Below are positions 7,412 to 15,235 of a stretch of 64,000 bases of DNA, in pieces (the first letter of the stretch is position 1; every line of letters begins with the position of its first letter). A program made the translations under genes and the position numbers. This stretch comes from Pontibacter flavimaris (GTDB lineage Bacteria; Bacteroidota; Bacteroidia; Cytophagales; Hymenobacteraceae), in contig NZ_LVWA01000005.1 of NCBI RefSeq assembly GCF_001907195.1, positions 1 to 64,000 on the forward strand. Reading direction: 5' to 3'. Below the pieces are notes generated by a model. It saw only the letters and a program-made list of their open reading frames with translations, was not told the DNA's origin and searched no databases.

Positions 7412-8887
7412 CTAGGATTTGTGCTTGCGGAACCTGTTGCCAAACAGGTAGTACACCGGAATCCCCAGCGCCACAATAATCAGCCCCGGCCAGGTATACA
7501 CCGGCTTGTAGATGAGCAGGATAATACAGATGGCTGAGGACAGGAGCACATACAGCGCGGGCAGCACCGGGTAACCGTAAGCCTTATACGGGCGTGGCAG
7601 GTCAGGCCGCTTCTTGCGCAGCACGAATATGCCGATGATGGTCAGGATGTAAAACAGCATGATGGCGAACACCACGTAGTCGAGCAGATCGCCGAAGGTG
7701 CCGGTGAGGCAAAGCAGGCAGGCCCACACGCACTGCAGCCACAACGCGGCCGCCGGCACGCCGTTCTTGTTCAGGCGGCCCATCCGCTCGAAAAACAGAC
7801 CATCCTTGGCAATGGCATAGTATACCCGCGCGCCGGAAAGTATGGCCCCGTTGTTACAGCTGAAGGTGGAGATCATGATCAGGATGGCTACGGCCACGGT
7901 GGCCTCATAGCCTCCTATCACCTCGGCCGCAGCGGCGGCCACACGGTCGTTACTGGCAAAGGAAATGCCCTGACCCACGACCGTGGCCGCGTCGGGGGAG
8001 CCGTGCATGGGCAGCACGAGCAGGTACACCAGGTTTATCAGCATGTAAATGCCCATCACAATGGCCGAGCCGATCACCATGCTCAGCACGATGGTACGCT
8101 TCGGGTTCACGATCTCATCGCCCGAGAAACCGATGTTGTTCCAGGAGTCGGCGGAGAAGAGGGCGCCCACCATGGCCATACCCAGCGCCGATACCAGCAC
8201 CGTGCCGGTGGGTACCGGGCTGGCAGAACCGCTGGGGCCCCAGAAATCAGAGAAGTTAGCAGCTACGGCCGCGTCGTTCACGCCGAAAAGCAAGCCGAAG
8301 ATGATGAGCCCGAACAGCGCGATGAGCTTGGTGCTGCCAAAGATGTTCTGGATCAGCTTGCCGCTCTTTACGCCATTAGAGTTAACGTAGGTCAGGAAGA
8401 TGATGGAGACGATAGTGAGCAGCTGCACCGAGGTAAACTCCAGCCCGCCCAGCCGCATCAGCACGTTATCCTCACTGAACCAGGGGATGAGCACGCCGGT
8501 AAAACGCGCGAAAGCCACTCCCACAGCCGCGATTACCCCGGTCTGGATCACCAGGAACAGCGTCCAGCCATACAGGAAGGCCACCATCTTGTTGTAAGCC
8601 TCCTTCAGGTACACGTACTGGCCGCCCACCTTCGGGAACATAGACGAAAGCTCGCCATAGCTGATGGCGCCCACCATGGTCAAAAAGCCGGAGATGAGCC
8701 ACACCAGCAGCATGTAGCCGGGGCTGACAACGGTGCGGGAAATATCGGCGGTTACAATAAAAATGCCGGAGCCGATCATGCCGCCCGTTACGATCATGAT
8801 GGCGTCGAAGAGGGTGATCTCGCGCTTAAAGCCAGTTTTGCCCTGCTCCTCGTCCTGAGCTTCTGTTGCTTTGGTAATGTTTTGCAT
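7412..8887 (-). CDS. APC-superfamily amino acid permease
   Basis: Inner-membrane transporter of 491 residues with about 12 predicted helices. The first helix carries GGMIGSGIF, the unwound substrate-binding motif of the amino acid-polyamine-organocation superfamily, and helix 2-3 has SYGELSSMFPKVGGQYVYLKEAY, as in L-type (LAT-like) exchangers and related bacterial transporters. Substrate is probably a neutral amino acid, but this is inference. No signal peptide; short soluble tails. Monocistronic: a TACCTTTG promoter box lies 18 bases upstream and a terminator follows. Confidence 0.9.
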   Translation of the reverse strand: MQNITKATEAQDEEQGKTGFKREITLFDAIMIVTGGMIGSGIFIVTADISRTVVSPGYMLLVWLISGFLTMVGAISYGELSSMFPKVGGQYVYLKEAYNKMVAFLYGWTLFLVIQTGVIAAVGVAFARFTGVLIPWFSEDNVLMRLGGLEFTSVQLLTIVSIIFLTYVNSNGVKSGKLIQNIFGSTKLIALFGLIIFGLLFGVNDAAVAANFSDFWGPSGSASPVPTGTVLVSALGMAMVGALFSADSWNNIGFSGDEIVNPKRTIVLSMVIGSAIVMGIYMLINLVYLLVLPMHGSPDAATVVGQGISFASNDRVAAAAAEVIGGYEATVAVAILIMISTFSCNNGAILSGARVYYAIAKDGLFFERMGRLNKNGVPAAALWLQCVWACLLCLTGTFGDLLDYVVFAIMLFYILTIIGIFVLRKKRPDLPRPYKAYGYPVLPALYVLLSSAICIILLIYKPVYTWPGLIIVALGIPVYYLFGNRFRKHKS

Positions 8888-8904
8888 AGTTTGAGAAATG
8901 GGGA

Positions 8905-8912
8905 CAAAGGTA
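8905..8912 (-). promoter_or_regulatory. Promoter -7 box for the APC permease
   Basis: On the minus strand the sequence reads TACCTTTG, an exact match to the Bacteroidota -7 element TAnnTTTG. It lies 18 bases before the ATG, giving a very short leader. I see no clear -33 TTTG at the expected spacing. Confidence 0.5.
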
Positions 8913-9112
8913 AGGGTTTTTGCCTGCTGTTACGCATGCCCCGGGCTGCACGTCCCTGAGATGGTGGAAAGGTAATCTCTCAGGGCTATGTGGTCTTCTA
9001 AAAAGCCACTTAAAAGCTGAGATTATCACATTGCCTTCGTCCGGTTTCCAATCCTGTTCACGGAGGAAATGAGCATGTTGGTATAAAAGGGTAGTGTTTA
9101 ATGTAACAGTAC

Positions 9113-9144
9113 TTTGTATTACATGGTACTATAGAGTAAGTTTG
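9113..9144 (+). promoter_or_regulatory. Bacteroidota-type promoter
   Basis: A -33 TTTG (9113-9116) and a -7 TAAGTTTG (9137-9144) are separated by 20 bases, a good match to the phylum consensus TTTG-N19/20-TAnnTTTG. Transcription should begin near 9150. This argues that the ATG at 9155 is too close to be the start of the next gene and that the ATG at 9185 is used. Confidence 0.7.
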
Positions 9145-9184
9145 CAAGAACAAAATGAAGTTAAACAGTTTAAATCTTACCACT

Positions 9185-9382
9185 ATGAAAATCATCGTTC
9201 TTATCGCCGCCTCTCTTTTTGGTTTTGGTTTCGCAGTTCAGGAAACCTATCAGGTACCACAGGCAAAAGAAGCTATTGCTCTTAAAGCTGCCCCCGCCAC
9301 ACTGGAGGAGCCTGTAATGGATGTACTGCTGGACACTGTGGAAATTACCGCAGCGGCTCCGGTAGCGGTTGCCAGCCTGTAA
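9185..9382 (+). CDS. Small secreted hypothetical peptide (65 aa)
   Basis: Not recognised. The product begins MKIIVLIAASLFGFGFAVQE, a signal peptide with a cleavage site near residue 18. The mature part of about 47 residues is rich in Ala, Val and acidic residues (EEPVMDVLLDTVEITAAAP). A longer frame starts at 9155, but the promoter at 9113-9144 would place its ATG at the transcript start, and the shorter form begins exactly with the signal peptide, so I chose 9185. Possibly a small periplasmic or exported protein; no partner gene is evident. Confidence 0.55.
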   Translation: MKIIVLIAASLFGFGFAVQETYQVPQAKEAIALKAAPATLEEPVMDVLLDTVEITAAAPVAVASL

Positions 9383-9403
9383 GGCAACCGCGGCTGCCGG
9401 CTG

Positions 9404-9886
9404 TTATGCTGTCTGTTCTAACTGAGGGGGCAGGCAGGTAAGGAGCCAGTGCAGCGCCTCGCCGCGATGGTTAAAGTTCTGCATCTGTATCCGTGGAGTT
9501 ATGCGCAGGTATAGGTCGCGGGCCGAAAGACGGCTGAACATGTTGCTGGAGTACACATGGGCCAGGTAACGCAAGCCGGCGTATATCACCTGCGGCAGCC
9601 ACTCAAACTCGAGCCAGTCGTTTGCATCCGACCAGTCGCCGGTTACATTGGTCTTGTCGTTGAGCAGCTTATCGGGGCTTGGGTAAGTCTGCAGCAGGGC
9701 CAGGTATACCTTAGATGCCGTTACTACGTCACCGGCAGTTATATGCCCGTTCCACCGGGCTTCGATGTAGTCTTTGTGCAACTGCAGCGTTAGGTACACG
9801 CCTCCCCCCGGGTTTGACAGCCGTATTGGTTTTGGCCAGGCTGCTATCTCGCTCTCAAATTCTGTTGCGTAAGGTGATGCCTTCAT
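9404..9886 (-). CDS. Hypothetical protein, STAS/SEC14-like
   Basis: A soluble cytosolic protein of 160 residues. The pattern (YLTLQLHKDYIEARWNGHIT near residue 32, LLNDKTNVTGDWSDANDWL near residue 80, then GLRYLAHVYSSNMFSRLSA) resembles a family common in Cytophagales that is usually described as a STAS/SEC14-domain-like unknown; I base this on remembered pattern only. No catalytic motif is visible. It is convergent with the small secreted peptide gene, ending 21 bases away. Start at 9886 chosen as the only Met before the conserved-looking part. Confidence 0.6.
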   Translation of the reverse strand: MKASPYATEFESEIAAWPKPIRLSNPGGGVYLTLQLHKDYIEARWNGHITAGDVVTASKVYLALLQTYPSPDKLLNDKTNVTGDWSDANDWLEFEWLPQVIYAGLRYLAHVYSSNMFSRLSARDLYLRITPRIQMQNFNHRGEALHWLLTCLPPQLEQTA

Positions 9887-10112
9887 TAATTGGTCGTAAA
9901 GTACAGGTTAGCGGAAAGGGCATCTTCATGCTGCCTCCCACAAGCCTCCTTTTACGGGCAGGAAGTATAAATGGCTGAGATATAAATAAATATATTGAAA
10001 GTATATATTGATAAAGTTTAATCATAAAGGGCAGTCTTTTATACTTTCCTCTCTCATTCCATCCGAGGGATATTTGCCAGAGGAGTAGCTCTGGCAAAGG
10101 CAGGAGGAGTCC

Positions 10113-10490
10113 TTAATAGCTTATGCGCACGGCTTTGGCATGGCCCTGCACCGGCTGGCGCTCCAGCACCTCGCCATCAAACCAGGCCTGAATCTGATGC
10201 CCTTCCCGCAGGTCCTCCAGTTTTAGTCCCTCGCCGGTTTCATCCTCTATCAGGGTATGCTCGTCTATCTTCACGCTGGCATCGGCGTAACTTGCCGCTA
10301 CGCCCTCCAAGGACTTTACCGCCACCACGGCCTTGGCTTTTCCCTCTCCTTCCTTTGAGGTGCGTTTAATGTCGGTGATGTAGCCGTACACATCGGGCAG
10401 CGTGTCGGGCATGCGCTTTGGCTCCTGCCGGCAGGAAAGCAGCGCGGTGGTCAGCAGCAGGCTGAGCAGGAAGTAGATCGGTTGTCTCAC
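10113..10490 (-). CDS. Small lipoprotein, DUF3221-like
   Basis: Exported lipoprotein of 125 residues with a signal ending LLSC (cysteine near residue 20). The mature domain reads as a small beta-barrel/OB-like fold: VYGYITDI, then IDEHTLIEDE, then LREGHQIQAWFDGEVLERQPVQGHAKAVRI. The last segment resembles the DUF3221 pattern in which a variable is set against a 'vWF-G-V-ES-P-qa-a' tail. Function unknown. The gene starts with GTG, and its first base is the last base of the upstream stop codon (TAGTG), so it is translationally coupled to the DUF2461 gene. Confidence 0.65.
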   Translation of the reverse strand: MRQPIYFLLSLLLTTALLSCRQEPKRMPDTLPDVYGYITDIKRTSKEGEGKAKAVVAVKSLEGVAASYADASVKIDEHTLIEDETGEGLKLEDLREGHQIQAWFDGEVLERQPVQGHAKAVRISY

Positions 10491-11155
10491 TATAGTTCTG
10501 TTATGGCGTTGTTCAGAAAGTCGTGGAGCGGCTTTAGCTGCCGGAGCAGCGGCGGCACCCGCTCTATAAACTGGGGCTGGCTCACTTCCTCATCGCTGAA
10601 ATAATGCAGCACCTGATACCCTTTATACTTTAGAAGCGCCAGCTCCGGGTGCGATTTATCGTATCCCTTGGGTGCATTCCTGGTCTTCTCTCCCCTGAAT
10701 CCCCCGAAAGAAGCCTTGAACGATGGCTCATTCAGCAGTTGCTGCAACTGGCCGGGGTTGTAATCAATCTCCTCCCGTATCAGCCCCAGTTGCTTTGTGC
10801 CGGGTTTGCGCATGCCGCCCCCAATCCTTGAAAGGCCCTCGGGCTCCAGCACCAGCACATAGTTGGCAAACGGAGAGTGCCTGCCGCCCGGCGAGATACC
10901 CGCCCCGAAATGCCCTTTATACGGTGCTTCCCCTTTTTTGGAGAAATCATTCTTGTTGATCCGGAAGATACACTCCTGCGCAGAGACCCCGTACAGCGAG
11001 GCATCGAACTGCTGCAACTCGGCCAGCAGGTACTCCACCAGTTCCACAAAGTATGCTTTTGCCTGCAGGTACTCCTCCCGGTGCGCGTCCATCCATACTT
11101 TGCTGTTGTGCTGCCGCAGTTGCCGCAGAAAGGAAAGTATAAAGGGTATGTTCAT
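10490..11155 (-). CDS. DUF2461 domain protein
   Basis: Cytosolic protein of 221 residues that matches the DUF2461/TIGR02453 family along its whole length: FLRQLRQHNSKVWMDAHREEY at the start, FRINKNDFSKKGEAPYKGHFGA near residue 65, FANYVLVLEPEGLSRIGGGMRKP near 95, then the helical C-terminus with YKGYQVLHYFSDEE. The conserved Asn/Trp/Arg-rich elements suggest an enzyme, but no activity is known. Typical length (about 220). First gene of a two-gene operon with the lipoprotein. Confidence 0.85.
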   Translation of the reverse strand: MNIPFILSFLRQLRQHNSKVWMDAHREEYLQAKAYFVELVEYLLAELQQFDASLYGVSAQECIFRINKNDFSKKGEAPYKGHFGAGISPGGRHSPFANYVLVLEPEGLSRIGGGMRKPGTKQLGLIREEIDYNPGQLQQLLNEPSFKASFGGFRGEKTRNAPKGYDKSHPELALLKYKGYQVLHYFSDEEVSQPQFIERVPPLLRQLKPLHDFLNNAITEL

Positions 11156-11224
11156 AGAGCAGAAGAAGCAGCGCTATCGTTCGGGTGCCCGGTATGAAGC
11201 AAGATCACCCGTAAAACAATGGCA

Positions 11225-11398
11225 ATGAAAAGTATAAGAATAGTAGTGTTGAGCCTGATTCCCCTCTTCCAGGTCATGGCGCCCGCGTACTTCACGTACT
11301 TAAGCCAAGTCCGCATGGTTGCACAGTGGGAGCAGAGGACGTGGCAAAAACTTAAGGACCTGCGTTTAAGCTACGCGAAGAACGGTATCGCCCAATAA
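11225..11398 (+). CDS. Possible small membrane peptide (57 aa)
   Basis: A short frame from ATG 11225 to TAA 11398 begins MKSIRIVVLSLIPLFQVMAP, a plausible signal or single membrane segment, followed by a charged tail with WEQRTWQKLKDLRL. It contains one AAGTATA motif at its start. It overlaps the 3' end of the convergent gene ending at 11366 by 33 bases. No family is recognised and no good ribosome binding site is visible, so this is a low-confidence call. Confidence 0.3.
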   Translation: MKSIRIVVLSLIPLFQVMAPAYFTYLSQVRMVAQWEQRTWQKLKDLRLSYAKNGIAQ

Positions 11399-12073
11399 AG
11401 CCTGGCGGATGCGGGCATCGGATTGGTAATGGGACAGAAAGTCGCCGCGGCGGCAGGTGGCCTGTCTTGGCTCCTTCATTAGCACGACCTTGGCGCGCTG
11501 CCCCACTGTGATGATGCCGATGCCACGGCGCTCGCAGGCAAGCAGCAGCTGCCTGGCCAGGTAATTGTTGCGGAAGGTGAGGCTGCTGATGGAGAGGCCC
11601 AGCCACTGCTCATCGGCGGGTGTCTTCTTCAACTCGTCCAACAGGTGCCGTAGCTGGCGTGCATGTAGTTTGTTTTCGGCTATAGAGTGCAGTAGGAAGA
11701 TGCCTGCCGCTAAGGCCACGGCCACCGCGAGACCGGCCACAAGGAAGCCCAGCCGCCAGCCTGCCAGCGTAACCAGCAGCAGCACAAAAACTGAGGAGGC
11801 ATAGCGCAGCATGCTCAGGCCGTTTTTCTTGTAGCGCGTCAGGATCCTGGCTATCTGGGGGGAGTTATGGGTATGCAGCGAAGCCAGAAATAGCGACTTA
11901 TCCTCCTTCTGGAGAGAGAAAAGCCCCTGCACCGTATGCCCCTGCCTGGTCTGCTCGTCTATATCCACTAAAATGTGCTTGGCCCCAAAACGGGCGGAGT
12001 AATGACTGCGCAGGAAGTCAAACGCAAAGTCGTTGATGTTGCTCTCTCTTTGGCTAGGCATGTTATCTGTCAC
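11366..12073 (-). CDS. Hypothetical two-helix membrane protein
   Basis: Not recognised. The 235-residue product has a soluble N-terminal part with FGAKHILVDIDEQTRQGHTV, two adjacent hydrophobic helices at about residues 92-130 (ASSVFVLLLVTLAGW and LGFLVAGLAVAVALAAGIFL), and a soluble C-terminal domain with NNYLARQLLLACERRGIGIITV. Both soluble parts should be cytosolic. Some features (the short IGIITV strand, late Cys and Arg cluster) recall restriction-endonuclease-like folds, but no catalytic pattern is convincing. A TACCTTTG promoter box lies about 74 bases upstream. Confidence 0.6.
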   Translation of the reverse strand: MTDNMPSQRESNINDFAFDFLRSHYSARFGAKHILVDIDEQTRQGHTVQGLFSLQKEDKSLFLASLHTHNSPQIARILTRYKKNGLSMLRYASSVFVLLLVTLAGWRLGFLVAGLAVAVALAAGIFLLHSIAENKLHARQLRHLLDELKKTPADEQWLGLSISSLTFRNNYLARQLLLACERRGIGIITVGQRAKVVLMKEPRQATCRRGDFLSHYQSDARIRQALLGDTVLRVA

Positions 12074-12146
12074 ATATAGGAATAAGGGTATGCAACACCC
12101 TTGCAGCTGCGTGGTTTTTACGGCACGACACGCGCAAGAGTTAGGG

Positions 12147-12154
12147 CAAAGGTA
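12147..12154 (-). promoter_or_regulatory. Promoter -7 box
   Basis: The minus strand reads TACCTTTG, matching TAnnTTTG, upstream of the gene starting at 12073. A T-rich -33 region lies about 20 bases further up. The rest of the 375-base gap to 12448 shows nothing else I can assign apart from one AAGTATA motif. Confidence 0.5.
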
Positions 12155-12448
12155 TGCGGTGGTAGAAAACTACTAAAAGAAATCGTACAAACATAGCATT
12201 TAACTAATTTTTTTCCTATAGTTTTTCGTGATTTTTACCCTGAAAAGGACAAATTCTCTGAAACGCTCTCCAAAAGGGCTCCGCCTGGCCGGAAGTATAG
12301 GCATGTACAGCCGTCGTCTGTTCCGCTGCATTCGCGCTTTGTCCGCTAAGATAAAATCAGCATATCATACATTCGCAGAAATGCTTAGTTTTACGTTACT
12401 GATAAATTTCCCGAACCCTGGCGGCCACACCCGCTGCTGAAACATACT

Positions 12449-14989
12449 ATGAAGATGCGCCATTCACTTGTTCGTTCGCTGTTACCGGTTCTTTTCCTGC
12501 TGCCCTTGCTGCAGCCCCTGCTGGCGCAGGCCCCTGAGAAGCCCTCCGCCGCCAAAGTGCTGCAGGACCTGCAGAAGCTGAACGTGCTGGGCAGCGTGCT
12601 TTACGTGGCCGCGCACCCCGACGATGAGAACACCCGCCTGATCGCTCACCTGGCCAACGAGAAACTCTACAACACGGCCTACCTCTCCATCACCCGGGGC
12701 GATGGCGGGCAGAACCTGATCGGGCCGGAGATAAGCGAGAACCTGGGCATTATACGCACACAGGAGCTGCTGCAGGCGCGTCGCATTGATGGCGGGCAGC
12801 AGTTTTTTACCCGCGCCAACGATTTTGGCTATTCCAAAACCCCGGAGGAAACCTTTACCATCTGGAACAGGGAGCAGGTGCTGGCCGACATGGTATGGGT
12901 TATCCGCAACTTCAGACCCGATGTGATGATCACCCGCTTCCCGCCCGATGAGCGCGCCGGTCACGGGCAGCACAGCGCGTCGGCTATACTTGCCGAGGAA
13001 GCCTTTAAAGCAGCCGCCGACCCGAAGCGCTTTCCGGAGCAGCTCAGGCACGTGGAAGTATGGCAGCCAAAACGGTTGCTGTGGAACACCGGGGTGTGGT
13101 CCTTCAAGAGCCAGGAGGAGTTTGAGAAGTATGGCAAGGAGTTGCTGAAGATAGACGTGGGCGGCTACAACCCGTTACTGGGCGAATCCTACGGCGAAGT
13201 GGCGGCCCGCAGCCGCAGCATGCATAAGAGCCAGGGGTTCGGGGCCGGTGGTGCGCGCGGCACCAGTATAGAATACCTGCAGCACACGGCAGGAGAGAAG
13301 GCGCAGCAGGAGCTGTTTGAAAGTATAAACACCACCTGGAGCCGTGTGAAGGGAGGCGAGAAAGTACAGCAGCTCCTCCGGAAAGCCATCGATACCTATA
13401 ATCCTACCAGGCCTGCCGATGTGGTGCCAGCGCTGCTGGCCGCCAGGAAAGCGCTGCAGCAGCTGCCTGACAGCCCCTGGAAACACACGAAGACCCTGGA
13501 ACTGGAGCAGGTGCTGCAGCAGGCCATGGGTTTATACTTAGAAGTGACGGCCAACGACTATGCCGCCGCCCCGGGCCAGCCGGTGCAACTGCAGGTGGAG
13601 GCCATCAACCGCTCCGAGGTGCCGGTGACGCTGCAGCGTGTAAAGTATGATTTCGCCTCCTCGGACACGACACTTAATATCTCCCTGAAAAATAACGAGC
13701 CCCTGAAATATGGCACCCGCAAAACCCTGCCGCAAGGTATGGCTTATACGCAACCTTACTGGCTGCGCGAGAAGGGCACGCTAGGCATGTTCGCCGTGCA
13801 GGAGCAGCAACTGGTAGGCAAACCCGAAAATGAGCCAGCCGCCCAGGCCACGTTTACCCTGCAGGTGGCCGGGGAGCCGCTGCAGGTGCAGGTGCCGGTG
13901 GTGTACAAGCGCACCGACCCGGTGGATGGCGAGGTGTACCGCCCGTTTGTGGTAACGCCGCCGGTGTTTGTGAACCTGCGGGAGCAGGTGCTCATGTTCG
14001 CCAACGGCGAGCCCAAGCAGGTGCAGGTGCTGGTAAAGTCCGGCAAGGAAAGTATAAAAGGCGATCTGAAGCTGGACCTGCCGAAGGGCTGGCGCTCCGA
14101 GCCTGCTTCCGTGCCTTTTAACCTGGAGACGAAAGGCGCCGAGCAAAGTATAAACTTCATGGTGTACCCGCCCAAAAAGCAGGAGGAGGCGCAGCTGAAG
14201 GCTGTGGCAACGGTGGAGGGCAAGGCCTATACACTGGGCCTGAACGAGATCAACTACAAGCATATTCCGGCGCAGGTTACGTTTCCGGAGGCTGTGGCCC
14301 GGGTGGTGAAACTGGACCTGCAGAAGCAGGGCGATAAGGTGGCCTACCTGATGGGAGCCGGCGACGACATCCCGGCCAGTCTGCAGCAGATCGGCTACAA
14401 CGTAACGCTGCTCAAAGACGGGGATATCCGCCTGAACTACCTGCAGCAGTTTGACGCGGTTATACTTGGCGTGCGCGCCTACAACACCGTGGATCGCCTC
14501 CGGCACTACCAGCCCACCTTACTGGAATACGTGAAACAGGGCGGTAACCTGATCGTGCAGTATAACACGAGCCATGCCCTGGTGATGCCCAACGTGGGCC
14601 CGTACCCCCTCCAACTCAGCCGCGAGCGGGTGGCCGTGGAGGATGCTGCCGTGCGCCTGCTGGCCCCAAATCACCCGGTGCTCAACTCGCCTAACAAGAT
14701 CACCCAAAAGGATTTCGAGGGCTGGGTGCAGGAGCGCGGTTTATACTTCCCCAACGAGTGGAGCAAGGAGTACACGGCCATACTTTCGTCTAACGACCCC
14801 GGCGAACCTGCCCGCGACGGCGGCCTACTGGTGGCAAAGTATGGCGAAGGCCACTATGTCTATACAGGCTACTCCTTCTTCCGGGAGCTGCCGGCCGGCG
14901 TGGCTGGTGCGTACCGCCTGTTTGCCAACCTGATCTCGCTGGGAAAGAACAACCGCTCCGGCAACGCCGCCGGCTCAAGTATAAAATAG
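12449..14989 (+). CDS. Exported PIG-L (LmbE-like) deacetylase, large form
   Basis: Predicted zinc-dependent N-deacetylase of 846 residues with a cleavable signal peptide (hydrophobic residues 10-27, ending LLAQA). The LmbE/PIG-L domain follows: the metal motif AHPDDE near residue 57, LSITRGDGGQN near 80, then the second metal His in GHGQHSASA near 170. The long C-terminal part has beta-rich segments and a ThuA/glutamine-amidotransferase-like region (AVILGVRAYN, GGNLIVQYNTSH). Substrate is probably an extracellular N-acetylated sugar conjugate, which is inference. The downstream small peptide and sodium symporter suggest hydrolysis coupled to uptake. Thirteen AAGTATR/YATACTT motifs lie inside it. 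Confidence 0.85.
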   Translation: MKMRHSLVRSLLPVLFLLPLLQPLLAQAPEKPSAAKVLQDLQKLNVLGSVLYVAAHPDDENTRLIAHLANEKLYNTAYLSITRGDGGQNLIGPEISENLGIIRTQELLQARRIDGGQQFFTRANDFGYSKTPEETFTIWNREQVLADMVWVIRNFRPDVMITRFPPDERAGHGQHSASAILAEEAFKAAADPKRFPEQLRHVEVWQPKRLLWNTGVWSFKSQEEFEKYGKELLKIDVGGYNPLLGESYGEVAARSRSMHKSQGFGAGGARGTSIEYLQHTAGEKAQQELFESINTTWSRVKGGEKVQQLLRKAIDTYNPTRPADVVPALLAARKALQQLPDSPWKHTKTLELEQVLQQAMGLYLEVTANDYAAAPGQPVQLQVEAINRSEVPVTLQRVKYDFASSDTTLNISLKNNEPLKYGTRKTLPQGMAYTQPYWLREKGTLGMFAVQEQQLVGKPENEPAAQATFTLQVAGEPLQVQVPVVYKRTDPVDGEVYRPFVVTPPVFVNLREQVLMFANGEPKQVQVLVKSGKESIKGDLKLDLPKGWRSEPASVPFNLETKGAEQSINFMVYPPKKQEEAQLKAVATVEGKAYTLGLNEINYKHIPAQVTFPEAVARVVKLDLQKQGDKVAYLMGAGDDIPASLQQIGYNVTLLKDGDIRLNYLQQFDAVILGVRAYNTVDRLRHYQPTLLEYVKQGGNLIVQYNTSHALVMPNVGPYPLQLSRERVAVEDAAVRLLAPNHPVLNSPNKITQKDFEGWVQERGLYFPNEWSKEYTAILSSNDPGEPARDGGLLVAKYGEGHYVYTGYSFFRELPAGVAGAYRLFANLISLGKNNRSGNAAGSSIK

Positions 14990-14996
14990 GCCACAG

Positions 14997-15080
14997 CGTA
15001 TCAGGTATCACGACACACGTAGCACGACTTTACGGGCGTACGATGATCTTCGTGATACCTGACACGTGCTACGAGATACG
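14997..15080. repeat. Interleaved inverted repeats (pseudoknot geometry)
   Basis: Between the deacetylase and the next gene lie two inverted repeats in A-B-A'-B' order. A is TCAGGTATCACG (15001-15012) with A' CGTGATACCTGA (15051-15062); B is CGTAGCACG (15018-15026) with B' CGTGCTACG (15065-15073). An outer CGTATC/GATACG pair closes the element. The order allows either alternative hairpins or a pseudoknot, or could be a recombination or protein-binding site. Confidence 0.75.
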
Positions 15081-15088
15081 TTAAAACC

Positions 15089-15235
15089 ATGAAAGATAAG
15101 CACCCTGTAGACGAGGAGCCGCCCCTCCAGAAACCACCTTTCTTTAAGAGCTGGGCGGGTATGTACTGGCTAGTGCTGGGCAACCTGGCCTTCCTGATCA
15201 TCCTGTTTTACATCATCACAAAAATCTACCAATGA
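15089..15235 (+). CDS. 48-residue single-helix membrane peptide coupled to a symporter
   Basis: A short frame encodes a 48-residue protein: an acidic, proline-rich N-terminus (MKDKHPVDEEPPLQKPP) and one strong membrane helix (YWLVLGNLAFLIILFYIIT) ending in a basic tail. Its stop overlaps the ATG of the sodium:solute symporter by four bases (ATGA). Small single- or double-helix subunits next to solute:sodium symporters are known in other families (for example the DUF997/YhdT partner of PanF and DUF4212), so an accessory or assembly role is likely by analogy. Confidence 0.75.
   Translation: MKDKHPVDEEPPLQKPPFFKSWAGMYWLVLGNLAFLIILFYIITKIYQ

Noticed and set aside
9155..9184. Upstream ATG start for the secreted peptide
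   Set aside because: It lies at about the transcript start predicted from the promoter at 9113-9144, and the signal peptide begins at 9185.
12228..12440. 70-codon frame upstream of the deacetylase
   Set aside because: No signal, domain or plausible start site; it spans an A/T-rich promoter-like region.
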